From Lysinibacillus macroides (GTDB lineage: Bacteria; Bacillota; Bacilli; Bacillales_A; Planococcaceae), in assembly GCF_001281525.1 (NCBI RefSeq), contig NZ_LGCI01000005.1:690554-754553 (forward strand): DNA of 64,000 bases. The letters are read 5' to 3'. The notes below the pieces were generated by a model. That model was given only the letters and a program-made list of their open reading frames with translations, was not told where the DNA came from and did no database searches. Positions 1 through 8,490 of this stretch are shown here, piece by piece (the first letter of the stretch is position 1; each line of letters begins with the position of its first letter). The translations under genes and the position numbers were made by a program.

Positions 1-2
1 TT

Positions 3-428
3 TATGACCCCTATATGCAGGATGAAGCATTTCTTCAGACCTATCAAATAAATTATACAACTAATTTTGAAGAAGCAATTCAGCAGGCAGATATTGTCTC
101 ATTGCATTTACCAGCTACAGCAGAGACAAGACATCTTATGAATGCAGACATTTTTGAAAAAATGAAGCCATCTGCTATGTTAATCAATACAGCTCGAGGA
201 GAATTGGTGAATGAGCAGGCCCTACTTACTGCACTTGAACAGGGTCAAATTGCTGTTGCAGCTCAAGATGTATATTCAGCGGAGCCACCAGAAGTAGGCG
301 ATGCGTTGGTACAACTTAATAATTTTATTTTAACACCACATATTGGTGCTTATACAGAAGAAGCAGTGGAGCGTATGGCTATCGTTTCAACTCAAAATAT
401 AATAAACCTGTTAAATGAACAGGAGTGA
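3..428 (+). CDS. D-2-hydroxyacid dehydrogenase, C-terminal part (cut by window start)
   Basis: This is the 3' part of a D-isomer-specific 2-hydroxyacid dehydrogenase of the SerA/phosphoglycerate dehydrogenase type. The reading frame is already open at the window edge (YDPYMQDEAF), so the gene starts upstream. Visible family marks are SLHLPATAETRHLMN, the INTARGELVNEQAL segment with the conserved Arg, the acidic AAQDVYSAEPPE segment, and TPHIGAYTEEAVERM with the catalytic His. The family reduces 2-keto acids or oxidises 2-hydroxy acids with NAD(H). The stop overlaps the start region of the next gene, so it belongs to the sugar-acid operon that follows. The substrate cannot be told from the fragment. 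Confidence 0.88.
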   Translation, partial: YDPYMQDEAFLQTYQINYTTNFEEAIQQADIVSLHLPATAETRHLMNADIFEKMKPSAMLINTARGELVNEQALLTALEQGQIAVAAQDVYSAEPPEVGDALVQLNNFILTPHIGAYTEEAVERMAIVSTQNIINLLNEQE

Positions 429-430
429 TG

Positions 431-1393
431 ATGAATTTGGAAGCTACTGTGACAACTATACTTGGTGAAGTACAACAACATAAGCTAGGTATTATTCATC
501 CACATGAGCATCTTTTTTTAAAAAACGGAGTTCCAGCGCAAGTAGATGCTTCTCTTGTTCTTGACGATTATGAGAAAACAAGAAAAGAAGTAGCATTAGC
601 AATGACACATGGTGTGCAAACAATTGTTGATGCACAGCCAATTGGGGCAGGAAGAGATGCTTTATTGCTAAGGAGATTATCTGAGGAGAGTGGTATTCAT
701 ATCGTTGCCTGTACAGGTTTCCATAAGCTTGTTTTTTACGCGCAAAATCATTGGATTCACACAGCATCTTCAGAAGCATTAACAGAGCTATTTGTGACAG
801 AAATAACAAAGCATCTTTATCGAGATGGTGAGGATGATTGGCCATCTACAGCTATTACTGGAAAAGCAGGGTTAATTAAAACAGCAGCAGATATGCAAGG
901 TGTAGGGGGGCGGTATTTTTCATTATTTACAGCCGCAGCCGCAGCCGCAAAATTAACCAATACGGCGATTATGTCCCATACCGAAATGGGCTATCATGCC
1001 TTGGAGCAGATTGCATTTTATGAAAAACATGAAGTACCACCTGAACAACTAATTATCTGTCACTTAGATCGTAAAGTGGAGAATCTGGACTATATGCTCC
1101 ATGTGGCAGAAAGTGGTGTCTATCTGGAACTAGATACAATTGGTCGTTTTCGTTATCACTCAGATGAAGATGAGGTAAAGATGATTCTGAAATTGTTGGA
1201 TAAGGGGCATGAAGATCGTATTTTACTTAGTCTCGATACAACGAATAAACGAATGCGTCATTACAATGGTGGCGATTTAGGTTTAGATTATTTGCAAGTA
1301 ACATTTTTACCAATGCTTAGAAAAGCAGGTGTTGGTGAGAACATTATTCGAAAAATTACGATAGCAAATGCTGCCCGTGCATTAGCGAAATAA
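431..1393 (+). CDS. Phosphotriesterase-family metallohydrolase (likely sugar-lactone hydrolase)
   Basis: A roughly 320-residue amidohydrolase-superfamily protein of the phosphotriesterase (PHP/PTE) branch. It shows the whole binuclear metal site: HPHEH near the N-terminus, the Lys of AGLIKTAAD that is carboxylated in this family, His in MSHTEMG, His in ICHLDRK and Asp in LLSLDTT. Relatives next to sugar genes hydrolyse phosphorylated aldono-lactones rather than organophosphates, and the neighbours (2-hydroxyacid dehydrogenase, KDPG-type aldolase) favour a lactonase here; this is inference. Three in-frame start codons lie in a row (GTG 425, ATG 428, ATG 431). AGGAG at 421-425 is best placed for 431. 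It overlaps the previous stop region, so translation is probably coupled. Confidence 0.82.
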   Translation: MNLEATVTTILGEVQQHKLGIIHPHEHLFLKNGVPAQVDASLVLDDYEKTRKEVALAMTHGVQTIVDAQPIGAGRDALLLRRLSEESGIHIVACTGFHKLVFYAQNHWIHTASSEALTELFVTEITKHLYRDGEDDWPSTAITGKAGLIKTAADMQGVGGRYFSLFTAAAAAAKLTNTAIMSHTEMGYHALEQIAFYEKHEVPPEQLIICHLDRKVENLDYMLHVAESGVYLELDTIGRFRYHSDEDEVKMILKLLDKGHEDRILLSLDTTNKRMRHYNGGDLGLDYLQVTFLPMLRKAGVGENIIRKITIANAARALAK

Positions 1394-1412
1394 CAAGAAA
1401 GGATGACTATAC

Positions 1413-2357
1413 ATGTGTAGCATACCACAAGCAGCAACTGTACCAACAATGTATTTTATAGGAGTAACGACGACTAAGTCTTCCATTATGAAAATTTTCC
1501 CTGAGTGGATCAAGATTTTAGGATTTCCAGAAGCTAAATTAGTCGGAATTGATTTACCTATTCATGCAGCACCTGAAGACTATAGAGCAGTTGTTGAATT
1601 TATCAAAAATGACTCACTATCTTTAGGCGCACTTGTTACAACACATAAAATTGATATTTATGAGTCAGCTAAAGACTTATTTGATGAATTGGATACGTAT
1701 GCTCAAATGTTCGGTGAATTATCCTGTATATCCAAGCGTAATGGCAAATTAATCGGCCATGCTAAAGATCCTATTTCAAGTGGACTAGCTTTACAACGCT
1801 TTATTCCTAAAAAATATTGGCAAGAGCAACATGGAGAAGTGATGCTTTTAGGCGCGGGAGGAAGTGCTATTGCTATTTCAGCTTATTTGTTGAACAAGGA
1901 TAACGGAGCAGAAATGCCACAACGCATGATCGTTACAGATTTGGACCACAAGCGCTTAGAAGAAATTAAACATATTTTACAGGATGTAAATCATACAGCA
2001 AATGTCGACTATCATTTAATTACTGAGCATGGACAAACAGATGAATTATTGGCTACATTACCATCGAATTCATTGGTTATCAATGCCACAGGTTTGGGAA
2101 AAGATAGACCTGGTTCACCGATTAGTGACAACGCTGTATTTCCAACGCATAGTTTTGTATGGGAGTTAAACTATAGAGGCGAGTTAGGTTTTCTTCATCA
2201 AGCAAAGCAACAACAGCAAAGCAAGCAGTTACATGTAGAGGATGGTTGGATCTATTTCATCCATGGATGGACGCAGGTGATTGCTGAGGTTTTTGATATA
2301 CCACTAACAGATGAAATAATGGATAAAATAGAGAACATTTCAAATAATTTAAGGTAG
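1413..2357 (+). CDS. Shikimate dehydrogenase-like NAD(P) oxidoreductase
   Basis: A 314-residue protein with the two-domain architecture of AroE. The N-terminal substrate half carries LVTTHK, the counterpart of the catalytic Lys motif VTxPHK of shikimate dehydrogenase. GHAKDPISSG supplies the partner Asp in place of the usual NTDG. The Rossmann half begins at MLLGAGGSAIAIS, and VINATGLGKDRPGSP matches the AroE NxTxxG region. The altered substrate motifs and the sugar-operon context argue against a role in aromatic amino-acid synthesis; oxidation of a polyhydroxy acid is more likely. The start has AAGAAAGGATG 8-9 bases upstream. It lies 20 bp after the lactonase-like gene. Confidence 0.75.
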   Translation: MCSIPQAATVPTMYFIGVTTTKSSIMKIFPEWIKILGFPEAKLVGIDLPIHAAPEDYRAVVEFIKNDSLSLGALVTTHKIDIYESAKDLFDELDTYAQMFGELSCISKRNGKLIGHAKDPISSGLALQRFIPKKYWQEQHGEVMLLGAGGSAIAISAYLLNKDNGAEMPQRMIVTDLDHKRLEEIKHILQDVNHTANVDYHLITEHGQTDELLATLPSNSLVINATGLGKDRPGSPISDNAVFPTHSFVWELNYRGELGFLHQAKQQQQSKQLHVEDGWIYFIHGWTQVIAEVFDIPLTDEIMDKIENISNNLR

Positions 2358-2375
2358 TACATGGGGGGAATAAGG

Positions 2376-2951
2376 ATGACACAGCCAGTAAAAGCTTTCA
2401 CGATTGATTTTGATCTAGTAACAGGTTTATCGAAAAAGACACCTTCAACAAAACGTACACTATCAAGTATGAAGGGCATGTATGCTGACCAAGGAGCATA
2501 CGATCGTAAATTGCAAGATGATAATGATCCATTAGTTTATGAATTTTATGAGTTAGATATCCCACAAACAAGTGGCGATATTTTATTTGGTACGAGCGTT
2601 TTATATCCAGGAAAAGTAGGAAATGAATATCATATGACAAAAGGACATTTCCATACAATTTTAGAAACTGGAGAAGTCTATTATTGTTTAAGTGGAGAAG
2701 GGGTTATGTTGATGGAAAACCCTGAAGGTGATTGGCAAATCGAAAAGTTTAGCCCAGGTCAGGCAGTTTATGTGCCACCACGCTATGCACATCGAAGCAT
2801 TAATACAGGCACTGAACCGCTTATTTCCTTTTATGCATTCCGTGCAGATGCAGGACATGATTATGGCACAATCGAAACAAAAGGCTATCGAAAATTAGTC
2901 GTTGAAAAAGAGGGTCAGCCTGAGATTATTGATAATCCTAAATGGAATTAA
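2376..2951 (+). CDS. Cupin-type glucose-6-phosphate isomerase family protein
   Basis: A 191-residue cupin of the GPI family (archaeal-type phosphoglucose isomerase). The metal site is visible as YHMTKGHFH (two His), ETGEVYY (Glu) and the second cupin motif PPRYAHRSIN (His). The family isomerises aldose and ketose 6-phosphates with a bound divalent metal. In this operon it probably isomerises the phosphorylated sugar that feeds the aldolase rather than acting as the housekeeping Pgi. An upstream ATG at 2361 exists, but the GGGGGG run at 2363-2368 is placed correctly for ATG 2376, and family proteins start close to that Met. Confidence 0.82.
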   Translation: MTQPVKAFTIDFDLVTGLSKKTPSTKRTLSSMKGMYADQGAYDRKLQDDNDPLVYEFYELDIPQTSGDILFGTSVLYPGKVGNEYHMTKGHFHTILETGEVYYCLSGEGVMLMENPEGDWQIEKFSPGQAVYVPPRYAHRSINTGTEPLISFYAFRADAGHDYGTIETKGYRKLVVEKEGQPEIIDNPKWN

Positions 2952-2962
2952 GGAGTGTTTCG

Positions 2963-3607
2963 ATGATTATAAAACACCATACAGTAAAGCAGATTACGGA
3001 TGCTGGGCTTGTAGCAGTTGTCCGTGCAGATAATATTGAACAAGCAAAAAAAATTACCGAAGCAGCCTTAAATGGTGGCGTTGCTGCAATTGAGATTACC
3101 TATACAATTCCAGGGGCAACAAAGGTGATTGAAGAACTAGCTAGTACTTTTCAATCAGACATTATTTTGGGAGCTGGAACTGTACTGGATGCTGAAACAG
3201 CTCGTATCGCCATTCTTGCAGGGGCACAATATATTGTTAGCCCAAGTTTCAGCGTAGCAACGGCTAAGCTATGTAATCGATATCAAATTCCCTATCTACC
3301 TGGCGTCATGACCATTGAAGCGGCTGTACAAGCAATGGAGTATGGAGCAGATGTGTTGAAAGTTTTCCCAGGTGAATTGATGGGACCAAAGGTAATTAAA
3401 GCATTTAAAGGACCGCTACCACAAGCAAATTTAATGCCTACTGGTGGTGTGAATGTCAATAATGTAGGGGAATGGATTCGTGCTGGTGCTGTAGCAGTAG
3501 GTGCAGGTGGTAGTCTGATTGGTAATCCAGAGGTTGATGGATACAGCAAAATTACCCATACAGCACAAGCATTTATACAAGAAATACAGCAGGCAAGAAA
3601 TAACTAG
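2963..3607 (+). CDS. KDPG/KHG-type aldolase (2-keto-3-deoxy-6-phosphogluconate aldolase)
   Basis: A 214-residue class I aldolase of the Eda/KdgA family, which cleaves 2-keto-3-deoxy-6-phosphogluconate (or related 2-keto-3-deoxy acids) to pyruvate and an aldehyde. Visible marks are VAVVRADN, the Glu of GGVAAIEITYT, GAGTVLDAE, and ADVLKVFPGELMGPK with the Schiff-base Lys, then LMPTGGVNVNN for phosphate binding. AAGGAG at 2949-2954 overlaps the preceding stop and selects ATG 2963 rather than the upstream in-frame ATG 2942. It is the last gene of the tight run and provides the carbon-splitting step. No 6-phosphogluconate dehydratase is seen in the window. Confidence 0.88.
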   Translation: MIIKHHTVKQITDAGLVAVVRADNIEQAKKITEAALNGGVAAIEITYTIPGATKVIEELASTFQSDIILGAGTVLDAETARIAILAGAQYIVSPSFSVATAKLCNRYQIPYLPGVMTIEAAVQAMEYGADVLKVFPGELMGPKVIKAFKGPLPQANLMPTGGVNVNNVGEWIRAGAVAVGAGGSLIGNPEVDGYSKITHTAQAFIQEIQQARNN

Positions 3608-3668
3608 AATAGAATGTTAATCAGAGAGGATGTTTGCATAGTCTTCTCCTATATGAAATAAAGCAACA

Positions 3669-3705
3669 AGAGCGCTCGAATCAATACATGATTCGGGCAC
3701 TTTGT
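3669..3705 (+). terminator. Hairpin after the aldolase gene
   Basis: GCGCTCGAATCA and TGATTCGGGCAC pair imperfectly around a short loop and are followed by TTTGTC. This is a plausible but weak intrinsic terminator between the aldolase and the HAD gene. Confidence 0.45.
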
Positions 3706-3724
3706 CTAATACAGGAGGGTGCAG

Positions 3725-4348
3725 ATGAGCATAGATAGTATTATTTTTGATTTAGATGGGACGTTATGGGATTCTAGGAAAACGGTAGCAAAATCATGGA
3801 CAAAGATTGTTCAAGAGTCACCACTCGGTAAAGGTAGTGTGACAGAAGAGGATTTATCCAAAACGATGGGCTTACAAATTAAAGAAATTGCAGCTATGTT
3901 ATTTCATTATCTGAATGAACAACAGCAGTTAGAACTTATTTTGGCATGTTGTCAACAAGAGCAAATTGATCTATTACGTGAGGGTGGTATTTTATATCCA
4001 CAGTTAGAAGAAACATTAGTGGCCTTGTCCGCAAGATTTCGAATGTTTATTGTTAGCAACTGTCAGGAAGGCTATATTGAAACCTTTTATGATTATCATC
4101 AACTAGGAAAATACTTTTTAGACTTTGAAAATCCTGGTCGTACAGGCTTATCAAAGGGTGAAAATATCCAATTAATCATGGAACGGAATAATATAAAAAA
4201 TGCTGTGTATGTAGGGGATACAAATGGAGACATGCTTGCGGCACAATTTGCAGGAATTCCTTTTGTCTATGCTTCCTATGGATTTGGTCAACCAGAGCAG
4301 TACGACTATGTGATTGAACAGCCATCTGATTTATTAACATTATTTTAG
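3725..4348 (+). CDS. HAD-family phosphatase (phosphoglycolate phosphatase-like)
   Basis: A 207-residue haloacid dehalogenase hydrolase with motif I FDLDGTLWD at the N-terminus, a helical C1-type cap, motif II IVSNCQEG, a Lys in GLSKGEN and motif IV YVGDTNGDMLAA. Such enzymes remove phosphate from small phosphorylated metabolites; the substrate is unknown. AGGAGGG at 3713-3719 selects ATG 3725 over the in-frame GTG 3719. It stands between the sugar-acid genes and the DeoR regulator, which suggests a role in draining phosphorylated intermediates, but housekeeping use is equally possible. Confidence 0.82.
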   Translation: MSIDSIIFDLDGTLWDSRKTVAKSWTKIVQESPLGKGSVTEEDLSKTMGLQIKEIAAMLFHYLNEQQQLELILACCQQEQIDLLREGGILYPQLEETLVALSARFRMFIVSNCQEGYIETFYDYHQLGKYFLDFENPGRTGLSKGENIQLIMERNNIKNAVYVGDTNGDMLAAQFAGIPFVYASYGFGQPEQYDYVIEQPSDLLTLF

Positions 4349-4379
4349 TCGCCTAGTTTCAACAAATAAAAGATAGATG

Positions 4380-4412
4380 TAGCATGCTAGAAATATTCTG
4401 GCATGCTATTTT
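4380..4412 (+). terminator. Intrinsic terminator after HAD gene
   Basis: TAGCATGCTAGA pairs with TCTGGCATGCTA (one G-T pair) and is followed by TTTTA. It closes the transcript that ends with the HAD gene. Confidence 0.7.
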
Positions 4413-4522
4413 ACGTTGGACTCTTCTACGTACATGATTAAACATTTGCTGAATGGAGATAAATAGCAGTAGATTTCAATATGGTGTAAAATTAATTTGA
4501 TATATTATTTGGAGGTGGAGAA

Positions 4523-5299
4523 ATGCTTCCACAAGATCGGCATAGAGAAATTATGAAACAATTGTATGAATTTCAAACTGTTAAAATTTCTAGTCTTAGT
4601 AAGATGTTAAATGTGACGAGAGAAACGGTTCGTAAGGACTTATATGATATGGAGGAAAAAGGACTTGTGCGTAAAGTCCATGGAGGTGCTGTTCTAAATA
4701 AGGCAAATTTAGAAATAAATTATGCAGATCGCAAAAGTGCGAATGAGGCAGAGAAGAGAAGTATTGCCAAGCGAGCATCTGACTTTGTCGAAAATGGTGA
4801 TACATTGTACGTTGACTATGGCACAACAGCCTTATTATTTATCCGTGAAATTTTAAATAAGCGTAATTTAACCATTGTGACCAATTCTTTACCTATTGCA
4901 AATGAAATTATTGATTTTTCAGATTTTGAAGTGATTATTATTGGTGGTCAAGTACGGAAAAATGAAAAATCTTTATTTGGACCTTTAGCTTATCGCGGGA
5001 TTGAAAAAATATATGTGGATAAAGGTTTTTTTGGGGTGAGTGGCGTTGATATTCAGGCTGGCTTTACAAATATACATATGGGGGAATCGGAAGTTTCCAG
5101 ACTAATGATTCAGCATAGTAAAAAAAATATTGTAATGGCTGATTCTTCAAAATTTAATATTGTCTCCATGAATCAAATAGCATCAATTGAGCAAGTGGAT
5201 GTTTTAGTGACGGATGAAAAAGCAGATAAGGCTCTATTAAAGCAAATCATTGAAAAAAATGTGGAGGTCATCATAGAAACAATCCAACATGATGATTAA
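4523..5299 (+). CDS. DeoR/GlpR-family transcriptional regulator, copy 1
   Basis: A 258-residue sugar-responsive repressor. The N-terminal DeoR winged helix-turn-helix is visible (ISSLSKMLNVTRETVRKDL, followed by the wing KVHGGA), and the C-terminal DeoRC sensor domain contains the DYGTTALLF sugar-phosphate loop, TNSLPIANE and GGQVRKNEKSLFGP. GGAGGTGG lies just upstream of the ATG. It is a close paralog of the regulator at 6575-7339; the first 130 residues align almost without gaps. The likely targets are the sugar operons on either side. Confidence 0.9.
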   Translation: MLPQDRHREIMKQLYEFQTVKISSLSKMLNVTRETVRKDLYDMEEKGLVRKVHGGAVLNKANLEINYADRKSANEAEKRSIAKRASDFVENGDTLYVDYGTTALLFIREILNKRNLTIVTNSLPIANEIIDFSDFEVIIIGGQVRKNEKSLFGPLAYRGIEKIYVDKGFFGVSGVDIQAGFTNIHMGESEVSRLMIQHSKKNIVMADSSKFNIVSMNQIASIEQVDVLVTDEKADKALLKQIIEKNVEVIIETIQHDD

Positions 5300-5310
5300 T
5301 TGCAGGGTTT

Positions 5311-5378
5311 CTCGATAAATAAATAGAAGGAGCTGTCCTATATTTTGGGGCAGCTCCTTCTATTTATTGGTTATCGAG
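5311..5378. terminator. Bidirectional terminator between deoR copy 1 and aldolase
   Basis: A long stem of AATAGAAGGAGCTG with CAGCTCCTTCTATT is extended by CTCGATAA and TTATCGAG on the outside. It lies between two convergent genes, and the outer arm includes the stop codon of the minus-strand aldolase gene. Confidence 0.85.
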
Positions 5379-6363
5379 TAAAGGTACTCCACGGAGTAGC
5401 TGTAGCCGTAACAGCTTCTTTTACTTTCTTTAAATTGTCAATGCCTTGTGTTTGAAGCCATGTATAATAAGCCTCTTTGCCTTCTGTGGCAAATGTCTTG
5501 ATGCCATCTTTCCAAGTAGCACGTCCACATAAAATACCACAGAATTCAGAATTTGCTGTTTTGGCAAAATGCAAAGTTTCGATAAATTGCTCATTTGTAA
5601 CACCACCACTTAAATAAATGAATGGTAGGCGACTTTTATCGGAGCAATTTTTATAATGATGTGCCGCCTCTTCAGGAGAAAATACAGGTTGGTAATTTGA
5701 ATATTGGCTATATCCTTCAATATTATAAATAGAAACAGGCACCTCGACCTTTAAGAGATCAATACTATATTCCTCTTTTGAAAACTCCGTCATAAAATAT
5801 TCGATAATTTCAGGTTTAACCTTAGCAAATTCAGGGCTTTTTTCTGGCAGACCAGCTGCGCTATAGGAAACAGGTTCTAAAATAAATAGTAAATCATTTT
5901 GTTTACATTCATCACCTACACGTTTAATAAATGCCTTTTTAATAAGATTATATTGTTCTTCTTCCTTATGATCATAATAGACTAGTAATTTAAGAGCACT
6001 TGCGCCACCTTTGACTAAATCTTGCACCGCATAATCATCTACTAAATTTGGTAGACGGCCCTTTTCAGATGCATCATAGCCTGTTTTTTCATAAGCCATA
6101 ATTAAACCAATATCTTCATTTAGTTTTTGAGCAGCACTCCAACCATACTCAGGGTCTAATAAGAGAGAAGAAGAGTGATTGCCAAGTACTTCACTAACGC
6201 CTTCTTTAAATTGTACTAATCCCTCTTCATATGAAAGTGAATCATTGTACGATTGAATCATTTTGCCAAGGGAGCCTCGCTGATCCATTGCTGTCGCTAA
6301 AATAATATTATTTTCATCTGAAATTAACGCCAATCCTCTTTGTTTTCCTGCTGTTAAGTTCAT
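5371..6363 (-). CDS. lacD: Tagatose-1,6-bisphosphate aldolase (LacD-type class I aldolase)
   Basis: A 330-residue class I aldolase of the LacD family, which splits tagatose 1,6-bisphosphate into dihydroxyacetone phosphate and glyceraldehyde 3-phosphate. TAMDQRGSLGKM marks the first strand and DLLKVEVPV carries the Schiff-base Lys at residue 205, the position known for LacD. The frame could begin 33 codons earlier, but AAGGAGG directly before the ATG at 6363 and family length both select the shorter form. The gene is flanked by two DeoR-family genes and lies near a GatD-like dehydrogenase, which fits hexitol or galactose catabolism through tagatose 6-phosphate. The kinase and the transporter are not in this window. 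Confidence 0.88.
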   Translation of the reverse strand: MNLTAGKQRGLALISDENNIILATAMDQRGSLGKMIQSYNDSLSYEEGLVQFKEGVSEVLGNHSSSLLLDPEYGWSAAQKLNEDIGLIMAYEKTGYDASEKGRLPNLVDDYAVQDLVKGGASALKLLVYYDHKEEEQYNLIKKAFIKRVGDECKQNDLLFILEPVSYSAAGLPEKSPEFAKVKPEIIEYFMTEFSKEEYSIDLLKVEVPVSIYNIEGYSQYSNYQPVFSPEEAAHHYKNCSDKSRLPFIYLSGGVTNEQFIETLHFAKTANSEFCGILCGRATWKDGIKTFATEGKEAYYTWLQTQGIDNLKKVKEAVTATATPWSTFTR

Positions 6364-6524
6364 CAATAAATCCTCCTTATTTTTCGTATTAATTGGGAGT
6401 ATAAATACAGAATACAATCCATTCCTAAATGATTTATATTTCCATAATAAGCTGATATGCAAAAAAAAGCAAAGATATTTTATAGTTATAACAATAAAAT
6501 ATTTTGCATTATTTTGCTTTTTGC

Positions 6525-6543
6525 TTTATAGTCAAACTATAAA
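6525..6543. promoter_or_regulatory. Candidate DeoR operator (perfect palindrome)
   Basis: TTTATAGTCAAACTATAAA is a perfect inverted repeat with 8-bp arms and a 3-bp centre. A second TTTATAGT half-site lies at 6478-6485. Both sit in the divergent promoter region between the aldolase gene and deoR copy 2, where a DeoR-family repressor would be expected to bind. The assignment to this regulator is inference. Confidence 0.55.
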
Positions 6544-6574
6544 TACAGATTAAATAGCCTCTGGAGGTGAATCA

Positions 6575-7339
6575 ATGCTTCCACAAGAGCGACAACATGA
6601 AATTATGGAACAGCTACAAAAAAAACATATAGTGAAAATTGCTGATATAAGTAAAATTTTAAATGTAACAAGAGAAACAATTCGAAAAGATTTATATGAG
6701 TTAGAGGCGAGGGGGCTAGTTCATAAAATTCATGGTGGAGCAATTATTAATAAAGCCAATAATGAGACCAGCTATGTTCACCGTAAAATAATAAATGAAG
6801 TTGAAAAACGTAGTATAGCCAAACAAGCAGCTCAATTTGTTGAAGATGGTGATATTTTATATATAGATTATGGGACAACAACTTTATTTTTCACACAGGA
6901 AATTTTAAAGAAAAAAGGATTAACAGTTGTCACAAACTCTTTACCTGTTGCCAATGAACTGATGGCGCATTCCATGTTCGATGTGATTGTTATTGGTGGT
7001 CATCTGAGGAAAAATGAAAAATCCTTAAGTGGTCCTATAGCCTGTAGAGGTATTGAAAAAATCAATGTGGATAAAGGTTTTTTTAGTATAGGTGCTGTAG
7101 ATATTGATGCAGGCTATACCAATATACATGTAGGCGAAACAGAAATTTCACGTTTAATGCTGAAGCATAGTCACAGGAAATTTTTAATGGCTGATTACTC
7201 AAAATTCAATAAAGTTGCTAGGAATAAGGTAGCTGCTATTGAGGAGATTGAGGTTTTAATAACAGATGTCAAGACAAACCAAACAATATTAGCACAAATA
7301 GAAGGTAAAAATACAATAATCGTCGTTTGTGAAGAGTAA
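6575..7339 (+). CDS. DeoR/GlpR-family transcriptional regulator, copy 2
   Basis: A 254-residue DeoR-type repressor and a paralog of the regulator at 4523-5299. The helix-turn-helix (ADISKILNVTRETIRKDL), the HGGA wing and the DYGTTTLFF effector loop are conserved, as are TNSLPVANE and GGHLRKNEKSLSGP. CTGGAGGTGAATCA lies just before the ATG. It is divergent from the tagatose-bisphosphate aldolase gene across a palindrome at 6525-6543 and is followed by a polyol dehydrogenase, so it probably controls those two genes in response to a phosphorylated hexose or hexitol. Confidence 0.9.
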   Translation: MLPQERQHEIMEQLQKKHIVKIADISKILNVTRETIRKDLYELEARGLVHKIHGGAIINKANNETSYVHRKIINEVEKRSIAKQAAQFVEDGDILYIDYGTTTLFFTQEILKKKGLTVVTNSLPVANELMAHSMFDVIVIGGHLRKNEKSLSGPIACRGIEKINVDKGFFSIGAVDIDAGYTNIHVGETEISRLMLKHSHRKFLMADYSKFNKVARNKVAAIEEIEVLITDVKTNQTILAQIEGKNTIIVVCEE

Positions 7340-7370
7340 TTTCACAATAGCAGAGAGAGGGAGAGAAACA

Positions 7371-8408
7371 ATGAAAGCGCTCGTCTTAGAAAGTAAAGCA
7401 ACGTTTGCGTTAAGAGATATTGAGAAACCTATCATATCCAATAAGCAAGTATTAGTAAAGGTAGCATTTGTAGGGATATGTGGTTCTGATTTAGCAAGAT
7501 TTTTTGAAGGAAAGGTGCATAATTACCCAACTATACTAGGACATGAATTTTCTGGTGTTGTGGAGCAGGTGGGAAGTGAAGTAACCGCTGTGCAAAATGG
7601 AGATCGGGTGGCAGTTGCCCCCTTAGTGCCTTGCGATCAATGCGAAAATTGCCAACAGGGCAAGCCAGCATTATGTGAGCATTATAGCTTTATTGGTTCG
7701 AGACAGCAAGGAGCTATGGCAGAGTATGTTGCTGTAGATGAAAGAAATATATTGGTGCTACCTGCTGAAGTAAGCAACGAGGAAGCCGCATTGATTGAGC
7801 CATTAACTGTTGCGATTCATGGCATTGAAAGAATTCAATTTCATGCAGGTGCTGCTGTTGTGGTGTTTGGTGCTGGAACAATTGGCATTATGACATTGTT
7901 AGCTTTAAAGGCACGAGGAGCAGGGGAAATAACGGTTATTGATATTAATGAAGATAAATTAAAAATCGCTAAAGAGCTTGGTGCTACTTATACAGTGAAT
8001 TCCTTACAAGTCGATTTGAATGATTATTTCACGACCCATCCGAAACCAAAAGTAGTAATTGAAACAGCAGGTGTTGCACAAACGCAGGTTCAAAGTATCG
8101 AAATTGTAGATAAGCTAGGTAAAGTTGTTTATATTGGAACAGCAGTAAGGGAAGTAACATTTCCTCCACAGGTATTTGAAAGAATTCTTAGAGGAGAAAT
8201 AGAAATTACAGGTTCTTGGATGTCTTATTCCGCACCATTCCCAGGATTTGAGTGGCAGGCTGCTATCCAATATCTGAAAGAGGGGGTAGTGGATGTAAGG
8301 CCGCTTATCAATGAGCATTATCGATTAGAAGATCAGGAAATACCATTTATAAAAATGAGAGACCCTAAAAATCATGCCATTAAATATTTGTATAAAATTG
8401 GTGAATGA
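7371..8408 (+). CDS. Zinc-dependent polyol(-phosphate) dehydrogenase, GatD/sorbitol dehydrogenase type
   Basis: A 345-residue medium-chain dehydrogenase. The catalytic zinc site is visible as GICGSD and GHEFSG, and the structural zinc lobe as four Cys in CDQCENCQQGKPALC. The Rossmann fold begins at VVVFGAGTIGIM. The protein resembles galactitol-1-phosphate 5-dehydrogenase and sorbitol dehydrogenase; with a LacD-type aldolase next door, oxidation of galactitol 1-phosphate to tagatose 6-phosphate is the best guess. The frame opens at 7329 inside the regulator gene, but the purine-rich GAGAGGGAGAG segment and the MKALVLES start favour ATG 7371. Confidence 0.82.
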   Translation: MKALVLESKATFALRDIEKPIISNKQVLVKVAFVGICGSDLARFFEGKVHNYPTILGHEFSGVVEQVGSEVTAVQNGDRVAVAPLVPCDQCENCQQGKPALCEHYSFIGSRQQGAMAEYVAVDERNILVLPAEVSNEEAALIEPLTVAIHGIERIQFHAGAAVVVFGAGTIGIMTLLALKARGAGEITVIDINEDKLKIAKELGATYTVNSLQVDLNDYFTTHPKPKVVIETAGVAQTQVQSIEIVDKLGKVVYIGTAVREVTFPPQVFERILRGEIEITGSWMSYSAPFPGFEWQAAIQYLKEGVVDVRPLINEHYRLEDQEIPFIKMRDPKNHAIKYLYKIGE

Positions 8409-8449
8409 TGCCTTAGCATAATAAGGGTGTTTTCCATTATTGAAAGAAC

Positions 8450-8490
8450 GGTCAGCACAACTAGAAGTGAATTACTAGTTGTGCTTTATG
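8450..8490. terminator. Bidirectional terminator between convergent genes
   Basis: AGCACAACTAG at 8454-8464 pairs perfectly with CTAGTTGTGCT at 8475-8485. It separates the dehydrogenase on the plus strand from the HAD gene on the minus strand. Confidence 0.75.

Noticed and set aside
492-845. 117-codon minus-strand frame inside the phosphotriesterase-like gene
   Set aside because: It has no ribosome binding site and lies opposite a gene with complete catalytic motifs, so it is a shadow frame.
7369-7384. CcpA cre site at the start of the polyol dehydrogenase gene
   Set aside because: TGAAAGCGC matches only the left half of the cre consensus, and the right half is poor.
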